A stretch of DNA of 64,000 nucleotides from Planctomycetaceae bacterium. GTDB lineage: Bacteria > Planctomycetota > Planctomycetia > Planctomycetales > Planctomycetaceae. Below the pieces are notes generated by a model. That model had not been told where the DNA came from and searched no databases. It saw nothing but the letters and a program-made list of their open reading frames with translations. The position numbers were made by a program, and so were the translations under genes. Location of the stretch: assembly GCA_041398785.1 (NCBI GenBank), contig JAWKUA010000011.1, positions 1 to 64,000 of the forward strand, written 5' to 3'. Shown piece after piece: positions 20,078-28,431 of the stretch (its first letter is position 1; every line of letters begins with the position of its first letter).

Positions 20078-21124
20078 ATGCTGAAGATCGGTCGATTCGA
20101 ATTCCGCCTGCCGGTCATCCAGGCGGCCCTTAGCGGTTACAGCGATTGGCCGATGCGCGCGATCGCCAGGCGGATGGGGGCTCCGTATACCATCTGCGAA
20201 GTCATGATCGATTCGTTCGTGAATTCACTAAAGGATCGCGAGCGCACGAAGCATTTTCTGATGCTGACCGGTGACGATCATCCGGCGGGGGCTCAATTGA
20301 TGGGGGCGGATCCGTCGGAGTTTCCGGCCGCCGCGAAACGACTGATCTCAGCCGGGTTTGATGTGATCGACATTAACTTCGGCTGTCCCGTGAAGAAGGT
20401 GCTGGGGCGCTGCCGGGGTGGATTTCACCTGGGCCAGCCGGACGTTGCGATTGAAATCCTGCGTCGAGTGCGCGACGCCGTGCCCGCTGAAGTTCCGGTG
20501 ACTCTGAAAATGCGTCGCGGAGTCGACGAAAGCGACGGCAGCCGAGACCGGTTCTTCACGATTCTGGACGCGGCGTTCGAAACCGGCATCGCGGCAGTCA
20601 CGGTTCACGGCCGCACCGTGATGCAGCGTTACAACGGGCCGAGCGACTGGGGATTTCTCAGCGAACTTCGCCGGCAGTATCCGCATCAAACGTTGCTCGG
20701 CAGCGGAGACCTGTTTTGCGCGGAAGACTGCGTGAGAATGCTGCGGGAAACGGGCGTCGATGGAGTCACGGCGGCTCGCGGGTCGATCGGAAACCCGTGG
20801 ATCTTCCGGCAAGCTGCGGAACTGCTGGCTGGCCGACCTCTGCCGGATCCGCCGTCGGTGTTTGAGCAGCGTGACGTGCTGCGGGAACATTTTCGTCTCG
20901 CTGACATTGCCTATCCCGGCGGGAAGGCATCCCGACAGATGCGGAAGTTCGGTATCCGATACGCCGACTGGCACCCCCACGGCGATCATGTTCGAGCAGA
21001 CTTCATTCGCGCGCGGAACGCGTCGGAATGGCATGACGTGGTTGCTCGCTGGTATGCCGAAGACGCGCCGGGCATCTATCCGGCGAACCCCGGCATTCCG
21101 AAGCCTCCGGCGATGGCGAAATGA
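20078..21124 (+). CDS. dus: tRNA-dihydrouridine synthase
   Basis: 348 residues. FMN-dependent TIM-barrel enzyme reducing uridines in the tRNA D-loop. Motifs seen: PVIQAALSGYSDWPMR at the N-terminus, DINFGCPVKKV with catalytic Cys103, TLKMRRG, TVHGRTVMQRYNGPSDW and a phosphate-binding GVTAARGSIGNPWIF. After the catalytic Cys the usual GAGAALL-like stretch is replaced by GRCRGGFHL (110-118). The C-terminal helical domain is complete. Subfamily (DusA, B or C) not resolved, though the fold order is DusB-like. Confidence 0.9.
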   Translation: MLKIGRFEFRLPVIQAALSGYSDWPMRAIARRMGAPYTICEVMIDSFVNSLKDRERTKHFLMLTGDDHPAGAQLMGADPSEFPAAAKRLISAGFDVIDINFGCPVKKVLGRCRGGFHLGQPDVAIEILRRVRDAVPAEVPVTLKMRRGVDESDGSRDRFFTILDAAFETGIAAVTVHGRTVMQRYNGPSDWGFLSELRRQYPHQTLLGSGDLFCAEDCVRMLRETGVDGVTAARGSIGNPWIFRQAAELLAGRPLPDPPSVFEQRDVLREHFRLADIAYPGGKASRQMRKFGIRYADWHPHGDHVRADFIRARNASEWHDVVARWYAEDAPGIYPANPGIPKPPAMAK

Positions 21125-21206
21125 CTCGGTGCCCCGTTGACGACGGCGGAACGAAGACCAAAGGCGACGCTGCGCGTGCGGGTCGCGGTGACCATCACGG
21201 TGACGC

Positions 21207-22730
21207 TCAGCAGCGCCGGTCGTGGACTCGGTCGTGGCGGCGTTCGAGTGCCTTGCGGTAAGTGTCCAGATAACGATTCGCGCTGCGGTCCCAGGACCAG
21301 TCGGCCGCCATTCCGGATTTCATGAGTTCCTTCCAGACGGCACGGTCATGGTACGTTCGCACGGCACGTTCAAACGTCGTCGCGAATGCTCCTTCGGTGT
21401 AGTCGCTGAAGGCAAACCCGGTGGCCGTGCCGGCTTCCAGAGTCTGCGGTGTCAGGTCCACGACGGAGTCCGCCAGGCCGCCAACGGCCCGAACGACGGG
21501 AACCGTTCCGTAGCGAAGGCTGTACATCTGGTTCAGGCCGCAGGGTTCGAAGCGACTGGGCATCAGAAACGCGTCGGCCCCGGCTTCTACCTGATGAGCC
21601 AGGCCTTCGTCGAAGCCCACAAATACGGCGACCTTGTCGGGATTGTGTGCTGCCAGGTACTGCAGATGTCCTTCGTAGCGCGGGTCGCCCGTGCCCAGGA
21701 AGGCGATCTGCACGTCCTGGTGAAGAATTCTGCCGGCGGCTCCGGCGATCAGGTCGAAGCCCTTCTGATCGGACATCCGCGACACCATGCCGAACAGCGG
21801 CACGTCGGATCGTGCCGGCAGCCCCATGCGTTCCTGCAGATGCCGCTTGCAGACGGATTTGCCGTCATCAGCGGAATCGAACGTGTAGGTGGCCGGCAGT
21901 TGATGATCGGTGGCGGGATTCCATTCGTCGGTATCGATGCCATTCAGAATGCCGACCAGGTCGTCGCGGCGAACTTTCAGGACGGAATCCAGGTGTTCGC
22001 CGAATTCCGGAGTGCAGATTTCTTCGGCATACGTCGGGCTGACGGTGGTGATCTGGTCGGCGAAGTTGATACCCGTCTTCAGAAGATTCAGGTCTCCCCA
22101 GAATTCCATGTGATGCATATTGAAGTACCGCCAGTCCATACCGGTCAGCGGCATATCCAGATGCCAGAATCGGCCCTGATAGGCCATGTTGTGCAGCGTC
22201 ATGACGGACGCCGCGTTTTCGAAGCCGGGCAGGTGAGCGTACTGAGAATGCAGCAGAGCGGGGACCAGGCCGGTCTGCCAGTCGTTGCAGTGAACGATGT
22301 CCGGACGCAGTACCATCTGACGGCAGATTTCCATGACGGCCCGGCTGAAGAAGCAATAACGTTCACAGTTGTCGACGTAGCCTTTGCCGTGCTCCATGTA
22401 CAACTGAGAACGGTCGAAATAGTGAGCCTGTCGGACCAGCAGCACGGTGACTCCGTTGCCCGGCAGCGTTGTCCAGTTGACGCCGGCGGTCATCTGCCGG
22501 CCGTTCATGGCGATCGCCAGCCGCAATCCGCTGTCGGCAATCGAAGGCAGACGATGCTGCCGGTCCTTTCGCAGCACGCGATAGTCCGGCACGATGATGG
22601 TGACGTCGTGCCCGCTGGCGTCGAGGGCCTTTGCCAGAGCAGTGGTGACGTCCGCCAGGCCGCCGGTCTTGGAAAACGGCACCGCTTCGGAAGCGGTCAG
22701 AACGATGCGCAGTCGGTCGGAGGTAATCAT
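21207..22730 (-). CDS. glgA: Glycogen synthase (ADP-glucose type, GT5)
   Basis: 507 residues, normal length. Transfers glucose from ADP-glucose to growing glycogen in the cytoplasm. The N-terminal PFSKTGGLADV (18-28) is the ADP-glucose-binding KTGGL motif. The C-terminal domain has MPSRFEPCGLNQMYSLRYGTVP with the catalytic Glu, and GGLADSVVDL. It converges with the dus gene and is followed upstream on the same strand by a beta-CASP nuclease 53 bp away. No other glycogen genes are in the window. Confidence 0.95.
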   Translation of the reverse strand: MITSDRLRIVLTASEAVPFSKTGGLADVTTALAKALDASGHDVTIIVPDYRVLRKDRQHRLPSIADSGLRLAIAMNGRQMTAGVNWTTLPGNGVTVLLVRQAHYFDRSQLYMEHGKGYVDNCERYCFFSRAVMEICRQMVLRPDIVHCNDWQTGLVPALLHSQYAHLPGFENAASVMTLHNMAYQGRFWHLDMPLTGMDWRYFNMHHMEFWGDLNLLKTGINFADQITTVSPTYAEEICTPEFGEHLDSVLKVRRDDLVGILNGIDTDEWNPATDHQLPATYTFDSADDGKSVCKRHLQERMGLPARSDVPLFGMVSRMSDQKGFDLIAGAAGRILHQDVQIAFLGTGDPRYEGHLQYLAAHNPDKVAVFVGFDEGLAHQVEAGADAFLMPSRFEPCGLNQMYSLRYGTVPVVRAVGGLADSVVDLTPQTLEAGTATGFAFSDYTEGAFATTFERAVRTYHDRAVWKELMKSGMAADWSWDRSANRYLDTYRKALERRHDRVHDRRC

Positions 22731-22783
22731 GTCGGTTTTCAGTGTTCAGTCGTCCGGATTCAGAAGCTGGGATTTGAACACTT

Positions 22784-24178
22784 TCACACTTCAAAGCTGT
22801 CGCCGAACTGAGGAATGACGGGTGGTTGATCGCAGTCGTTGGCGATCAGTTCCGCGAGAGCCTTTGCGGCATCATCTTCACCGTGAACGATAAATGCCTG
22901 CCCGACGCCTCCCTGTTTCTGAATTTCTCCGAACCACCACTTGAAGTCTTCGGCATCGGCATGGGCGGACAGGCCGTTGATCGTTTCGACTCGGCAGCGG
23001 CGGTGATATTTCCGGCCGTAGATCCGGACTTCTTCCCGCTGTTCCACCAGGCTGCGTCCCAGAGTATGGCGAGCCTGAAATCCAATGATCAGAATCGTGT
23101 TTTCCGGGTTTCCGATGGCATTTTTGATGTGATGCACGACTCGGCCGTGTTCGCACATACCGCTTGCGGAAATCACGACAAACGGCCCTTTGCGCTTGTT
23201 CAGGGCGATGCTTTCGTCCCGGGAACGAACGTAGGTCAGACCGTCGAAATCAAAAACATCGTCGTCGAACTCCAAAGTGCGGCGAACGTCTTCGTCCATG
23301 CTTTCGGGGTGATCGCGATAGATGTCCGTCAGCCGGGTCGCCAGCGGACTGTCAATGAACACCGGCACATGGCAAAGCTGGTCTTCGTTTCGAAGTTCGT
23401 TCAGCAGATACACCAGCATCTGAGTTCTGCCCAGGCTGAACGCCGGGATGATGACTCGGCCGCCGGAAGACGACGCTTCGCAGATGACTCGCTGCAGTTC
23501 TTCCTTCACGTTGTGCGATGGCGGGTGGACTCGATTTCCGTAGGTTGATTCCGTGATCACAACATCGCAGCGTCCGACGGTTTCCGGATCGTTCAGGATC
23601 GGTTTTCCTCGCCGGCCCAGGTCTCCCGTAAAAACCAGGCGTTTCCAGTCGCCGTCGTCCAGCAAATCCAGTTCGACAATGGCTGAACCCAGGATGTGTC
23701 CGGCGTGGTGAAACCTTAACCGCACGTCGTCGGACAGAGATTCCCATTCCCCGAAGCCGATGTATTCGAAGGCTTTGGCAACGCGTTTGGCATCATCTTC
23801 GGAATACAGCGGCTGAACGACGGAATCGCGATTTGCCGCTTTTTTGGCCGCGTAGCGAGCATCCTCGGCCTGGATGTGTGCACTATCGCGCAACATCAGT
23901 GAAGCGATATCGGCGGTGGCTCGCGTGCAGAAAATGGGACCTCGATACCCGGCTTTGTGCAGCCCCGGCAGATTTCCTGAATGGTCAATGTGCGCGTGCG
24001 ACAGGACCACGGCATCCAGTTTTCGCGGATGGCAGTGAAACCGTTCGTTCTTCGGGCGAGTTTCCTCTTCCGGGCCCTGGAAAAGTCCGCAGTCCAGCAG
24101 AATTCTTCGTGTGGAGGTTTCGATCAAGTGCTGGCTGCCTGTGACTTCACCGGCTGCTCCGAAAAAGGTGATCCGCAT
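22784..24178 (-). CDS. Metallo-beta-lactamase beta-CASP ribonuclease (CPSF-like)
   Basis: 464 residues from MRITFFGAAGEVTGS at 24178. A longer frame to 24370 has a poor leader. The zinc motif LSHAHIDHSG, the later HHAGHILGSA, and TGDLGRRGKP make the MBL core. The beta-CASP part has ESTYGNR, PAFSLGRTQ, VISASGMCEHGRVVHHI and a final GLSAHAD. All metal ligands are present. This is the family of YSH1/CPSF-73-like RNases seen in bacteria; it probably acts in RNA processing or decay. The exact substrate is not known. Confidence 0.9.
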   Translation of the reverse strand: MRITFFGAAGEVTGSQHLIETSTRRILLDCGLFQGPEEETRPKNERFHCHPRKLDAVVLSHAHIDHSGNLPGLHKAGYRGPIFCTRATADIASLMLRDSAHIQAEDARYAAKKAANRDSVVQPLYSEDDAKRVAKAFEYIGFGEWESLSDDVRLRFHHAGHILGSAIVELDLLDDGDWKRLVFTGDLGRRGKPILNDPETVGRCDVVITESTYGNRVHPPSHNVKEELQRVICEASSSGGRVIIPAFSLGRTQMLVYLLNELRNEDQLCHVPVFIDSPLATRLTDIYRDHPESMDEDVRRTLEFDDDVFDFDGLTYVRSRDESIALNKRKGPFVVISASGMCEHGRVVHHIKNAIGNPENTILIIGFQARHTLGRSLVEQREEVRIYGRKYHRRCRVETINGLSAHADAEDFKWWFGEIQKQGGVGQAFIVHGEDDAAKALAELIANDCDQPPVIPQFGDSFEV

Positions 24179-24743
24179 GAAGAACGTGACTTTCTGGCTG
24201 AAATCCGGGTTTGGGTGCGGCAAAAGAGTGCGGCGGGTGGAACAACGTGCGTCGAACGGGATGGAGAGTTTTTTCCGGCGGTGACCGGGGACGGGGACAG
24301 GTGAGAATCGTTTGCTGCAACGGATCACGTGAGTGAACGGCACTACTACCGACCGGGTAGTGGCTTGCAATCCCCAAAGTCTGCGGCCGGATTACCTTCT
24401 TTCGGCGGACCGCTGCATCATTGATGTTCACTTTTGTGAACGGAGGTAAGCCGAAGGTTCGGCTTTTGTCAATCAGCAGGGTGGGCCTACAATGCCCAGG
24501 TGTACAGATGCCTGCGTTTCTTCCGCAGTTCTTCGAAATCCGGCGAACATGTTGCGTGGCCTGCGATGTAGATTTGCAGGGACTTGCAACACGGGGCAGT
24601 CGCCGGCTGGATTATGTCGGCGACGGGCGTTCCTGCGAAATCTTCAGGGAGCCGTCCTGTTTTCGGTGGAGTCGGTAGGCGGAACTGAACGTGAGCGTTC
24701 CTCAGCGGGTCGCGGATTTCCGGTTCTCGGGGAGTTTCCATTG
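24179..24743. other. 565-bp intergenic region between divergent genes
   Basis: Lies between the beta-CASP nuclease (minus) and the DUF1549 gene (plus). An open frame continues upstream of the DUF1549 start to 24492, but its composition is not signal-like. A perfect inverted repeat at 24426-24441 and a weaker one near 24340-24362 (CACTAC...GTAGTG) are the only structures I see. Confidence 0.5.
24426..24441. promoter_or_regulatory. Perfect 6-bp inverted repeat, possible operator
   Basis: GTTCACTTTTGTGAAC: arms GTTCAC/GTGAAC around TTTT. Placement in a divergent intergenic region, together with the spacing, is operator-like. The distance to the DUF1549 start (303 bp) is large, and no regulator gene is adjacent. 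Function is inference. Confidence 0.35.
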
Positions 24744-26408
24744 ATGCAGCCACGGGCACAGAGTTCATGGTTACGGCTATTCAGCTCCGGCGTCGTCTGC
24801 GGTTTGGCGCTGCTGACGATGATGCCGAACGCATGGTGCGGGGCGGAGGCCAGTTCGTCGGGACCGGCGGCGAAGTCGACGGCGGAATTCATCGACGACC
24901 AGATTGAACGAAGCTGGGCGGACAACGAAATCAAGCCGTCTCCCGAGGCTCCGGACGAAGAATGGGTGCGCCGGGTTTATCTGGACACCGTCGGACGAAT
25001 TCCATCTTTGAAGGAAGTGGAAACGTATCTGGCGGACTCCAGCCCTCGCAAGCGCGCGGTGCTGGTGGATGCTTTGCTGGATCATCCGGATTATGTCCGC
25101 AACTTCACAACGATCTGGACCAACCTGTGTATGGGGCGCGCCGATGTGCGTCGAGTCAGCCGGCCCAGCCTGGAAAAGTTCTTCCGGGAAGCCTTTGCGA
25201 AGAACCGACCGTGGAACGATGTGGTCGTCGACATCGTGACGGCGGAAGGTCATTTCGAAGAAAACGGGGCCGTCAATTACATCCTCGCTCAGATGCAGCT
25301 GCCGGACGACGGAGTGCAACTGACGGCAAAGACGACCCGGCTGTTTCTCGGAATGCAGGTTCAGTGTACTCAGTGCCACAATCATCCGTTTAACGACTGG
25401 CAGCAGAGTCAGTTCTGGGAGTTCAACAGCTTCTTCCGGCAGGTCAGCAAGCGGGATTACCGTCGCACGGATCCGAACTCCGGACGGCAGGTCGACGACT
25501 ATTCGGAAGTCGTGTGGCAGGACTATTCCGGTCCCGTTCACTTCGAAAAGCGCAGCGGGCTGATGGAGGCCGCCTATCCGATTTACCTCGGACGAAAAAT
25601 CGATGCCGGTCCGGACACGGATCGCCGCAAGGAACTGGCTCGATTGCTGGTGGAACCGAACGAAGGCGAAACACCGCTGCTGGCGACGGCGTTCGTGAAC
25701 CGGATGTGGGGTCATTTCTTCGGGTACGGGTTTACTCGCCCGGTTGATGACATCGGTCCGCACAATCCGGCGTCGCACCCGGCTCTGCTGGAACGGCTGG
25801 CCGCGGACTTCGCGAGCGGCGGCTACAACGTCAGACAACTGGTGCGATGGATTGCCAACAGTCGAGCCTACTCGCTGACCAGTCAATTAAGTTCCGACAA
25901 CCGCGTCGATGACCCGGCGTCCGGTGAAATGCCGCTTTTCAGCCACATGTATATCAAGTCGATGGAAGCCGAACAGCTTTACGATTCGCTGATTACTGCG
26001 TCAAACGCCGACAAGGCGGGCAACGGCGGCTGGGATGCTCAGGAAGCTCAGCGCCGCCGCTGGATGCAGCAGTTCGTCGTGACGTTTGACAACGATGAAA
26101 ATGACGAAGCCACAACATTCAACGGAACGATTCCTCAGGCGCTGATGATGATGAACAGCGATCTGATGGAACGTGCCGTCAGCGCGGATCGGGGCAGTCT
26201 GCTGTTCGAAGTGCTTAACAGTCCGGGACCGGAAACACAGAAAATTCAGAAGCTGTATCTGGCCGCGCTAAGCCGCCGGCCGGGCGGGACGGAAATGTCG
26301 ACCGCCAGACAGTTTCTGAGTGCCTATCCGGCGTCATCCGGCGTGATGGCCTGGCAGGACATGTTCTGGGCGCTGCTGAATTCCAATGAGTTTATCCTGA
26401 ATCACTAA
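24744..26408 (+). CDS. DUF1549/DUF1553 protein, exported
   Basis: 554 residues. The ATG at 24744 follows GGGGAG by about 9 bases and opens a signal peptide (residues 1-30, ending in AWCGA). DUF1549 covers about 45-250, with a haem-type CTQCHNHPF, and DUF1553 covers about 290-545, with NRMWGHFFGYGFTRPVDDIG. It lacks the N-terminal cytochrome domain of larger members such as the one at 48571. The DUF1501 gene follows after 23 bp, the classic pair in planctomycetes. The pair is thought to act in the periplasm, but the reaction is unknown. It is a clear paralogue of the C-terminal part of the gene at 28428. Confidence 0.92.
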   Translation: MQPRAQSSWLRLFSSGVVCGLALLTMMPNAWCGAEASSSGPAAKSTAEFIDDQIERSWADNEIKPSPEAPDEEWVRRVYLDTVGRIPSLKEVETYLADSSPRKRAVLVDALLDHPDYVRNFTTIWTNLCMGRADVRRVSRPSLEKFFREAFAKNRPWNDVVVDIVTAEGHFEENGAVNYILAQMQLPDDGVQLTAKTTRLFLGMQVQCTQCHNHPFNDWQQSQFWEFNSFFRQVSKRDYRRTDPNSGRQVDDYSEVVWQDYSGPVHFEKRSGLMEAAYPIYLGRKIDAGPDTDRRKELARLLVEPNEGETPLLATAFVNRMWGHFFGYGFTRPVDDIGPHNPASHPALLERLAADFASGGYNVRQLVRWIANSRAYSLTSQLSSDNRVDDPASGEMPLFSHMYIKSMEAEQLYDSLITASNADKAGNGGWDAQEAQRRRWMQQFVVTFDNDENDEATTFNGTIPQALMMMNSDLMERAVSADRGSLLFEVLNSPGPETQKIQKLYLAALSRRPGGTEMSTARQFLSAYPASSGVMAWQDMFWALLNSNEFILNH

Positions 26409-26431
26409 TCCTCCTGCGGGGCAAATGACAC

Positions 26432-27733
26432 ATGGCAATCTGGAACAACTACGGCATGAAGCGGCGTCACTTCCTGCAGCATCTGGCATCGGCTGCGGCG
26501 ACCGTTCCGGCAATGAATTTTCTGTCGCACGTGCAGGCGAACGCTGCCGCTGTGAAGGCCAATCAGAAAGCCTGCATCCTGATGTGGATGGGCGGCGGTC
26601 CTCCCACGATTGACATCTGGGACCTGAAACCGGGTTCGAAGAATGGCGGCGATTTCAAACCGATTGACACAAAAGCGGCAGGTGTGCAGATCTGTGAACA
26701 CATGCCGAAGACGGCTGGCATCATGGATGACCTGGCGATTGTTCGTTCGATGAGTACTCGCGAAGCCGACCACGGCCGCGGCCGGTACTACATGCATACC
26801 GCCTACGTTCCGAATCCGACCGTGACTCATCCGACATTCGGATCTGTCGTCAGCTACGAACTGGGTTCCAAGCGCACGGCGCTGGAACTTCCGTCGTTTG
26901 TGTCGATCGGTGGTGACGCCGGTCCGGCGGGATTTCTGGGGATGTCGCATGCTCCATTTGTCGTGGACAGCAGCGGCCGAATTCAGAACGCTCCCGGCGA
27001 GGAAGCTCAGCGGCGGCTTCGCGGCCGGCTGACAATGCTGGAAGCCGTGGAAACGAATTTCCTGAATTCGCGCCGGGGCGAGTTGCCCAGGGCTCACCAG
27101 GATGTCTACCAGAACGCCGTCAACCTGATGACCTCCGACCAGATGGCCGCGTTCGACGCCCGCCGCGCCGCGCCGAAGTTTGGTCTGGAAGTGGAATCTC
27201 AGGCGACGCAGGATGCCTACGGAACAAGCGCGTTCGGGCAGGGGCTGCTGATGGCCCGTCGGCTGGTGCAGGTGGGAGTCCCGTTCATCGAAGTGAACCT
27301 TGGCGGCTGGGACCTTCATCAGGGAGTGTTCCCGGCGTTGAGCCAGCAGAAGCTTCCGGAACTGGATCGGGGCATGTCCGCGCTGGTGACCGACCTGAAA
27401 AGTCGCGGCATGCTGGACGACGTCGTGCTGGTCTGGATGGGCGAATTTGGCCGCACTCCGCGTATCAATCAGGATGTCGGACGCGACCACTGGGCTCGAA
27501 GCTGGTCTGTGGTAGTCGGCGGCGGCGGCCTGAAAACCGGTCAGGCGATCGGAGCCACCGATGCCGACGGCACCAGCGTCGCGGACGGAAGCCAGGCATA
27601 CCTGCCGGGAGACATCTGGGCCACCGTCGCTCAAGCACTTGGCATCCCGCTCAGCACCATTCACACATCCAAGCGAGGCCGACCGATGAAAATCGCAAAC
27701 GGCGGAGTTCCGATCAGGGAACTCATCGGATAG
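26432..27733 (+). CDS. DUF1501 protein (sulfatase-like fold, Tat-exported)
   Basis: 433 residues. The N-terminus MKRRHFLQHLASAAATVPAM (from residue 9) is a twin-arginine-like signal. The body shows LMWMGGGPPTIDIWDLKPG, RSMSTREADHGRGRYYMHT and VVLVWMGEFGRTPRINQDVGRDHW, the conserved DUF1501 metal-site-like motifs related to alkaline phosphatase/sulfatase. Downstream of the DUF1549 gene in one operon. The function of the pair is not established. Confidence 0.92.
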   Translation: MAIWNNYGMKRRHFLQHLASAAATVPAMNFLSHVQANAAAVKANQKACILMWMGGGPPTIDIWDLKPGSKNGGDFKPIDTKAAGVQICEHMPKTAGIMDDLAIVRSMSTREADHGRGRYYMHTAYVPNPTVTHPTFGSVVSYELGSKRTALELPSFVSIGGDAGPAGFLGMSHAPFVVDSSGRIQNAPGEEAQRRLRGRLTMLEAVETNFLNSRRGELPRAHQDVYQNAVNLMTSDQMAAFDARRAAPKFGLEVESQATQDAYGTSAFGQGLLMARRLVQVGVPFIEVNLGGWDLHQGVFPALSQQKLPELDRGMSALVTDLKSRGMLDDVVLVWMGEFGRTPRINQDVGRDHWARSWSVVVGGGGLKTGQAIGATDADGTSVADGSQAYLPGDIWATVAQALGIPLSTIHTSKRGRPMKIANGGVPIRELIG

Positions 27734-27855
27734 CAAGTCGACGTCGAACCACCGTCGCAGCACGGAATCCATTGCACTTGAATCGGCAGTGCCGCACGTG
27801 CAAAACCCCGCCGACAATGGATTTCCGCCGGTTAACCTCGTAGAAAACGCCGGTC

Positions 27856-28431
27856 ATGGTTACCAACCTTACCGAAATTGACCTCGCAGATTCGGACGCC
27901 GACAATTCGTCGACGCCCGATGAGTCGTTCATTCGCGCGTTTTCGCAGAGCCAGCGGCCATTGTATTTGTATATCCTGCCGCTCGTCGGAAATCCCGCCG
28001 ATGCGGATGAAGTGCTGCAGGAAACAAATCTGGTGATCTGGAAGAAGTGGAGTCAGTTTCAGGCCGGAACCAACTTTGTCGCATGGGGACGAGCGATCGC
28101 TCGGCTGGAAGTTTTCCGCTTCCGCCGGCAGCGTCCGACGAAGATGCAGTTTCTGGATAGCCAATTGCTGGAAGTCATCGCGGAAGAAGTCGCGACCCGC
28201 AGTCCGGAACTGCAGCGCAAACATGATGCTCTTTCCGAGTGTCTGGGAAAACTTCGTCCCCAGGATCGACAACTGATCCGCATGCGGTATTCGTCCAATG
28301 TGACGGGCGACCAGGTTGCTGAAGAGCTTGGACGACCGGCTAATTCCGTGTACCAGTCGCTGGGCCGAATTCGCCGTGTCCTGATGGAATGTGTCCGCCG
28401 ACAGCTCGCGGGATCCGGAGACCCCCTGTGA
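27856..28431 (+). CDS. ECF sigma factor (Rhodopirellula/Verrucomicrobium-type group)
   Basis: 191 residues. Region 2 is LYLYILPLVGNPADADEVLQETNLVIWKKW, with the DADEVLQET core at about 49-57. The region 4 HTH is GDQVAEELGRPANSVYQSLGRIRRVL. Its stop overlaps the start of the next gene (GTGA at 28428-28431), a sign of translational coupling. The downstream protein begins with an anti-sigma-like segment, so the two should be a sigma/anti-sigma pair. Confidence 0.92.
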   Translation: MVTNLTEIDLADSDADNSSTPDESFIRAFSQSQRPLYLYILPLVGNPADADEVLQETNLVIWKKWSQFQAGTNFVAWGRAIARLEVFRFRRQRPTKMQFLDSQLLEVIAEEVATRSPELQRKHDALSECLGKLRPQDRQLIRMRYSSNVTGDQVAEELGRPANSVYQSLGRIRRVLMECVRRQLAGSGDPL

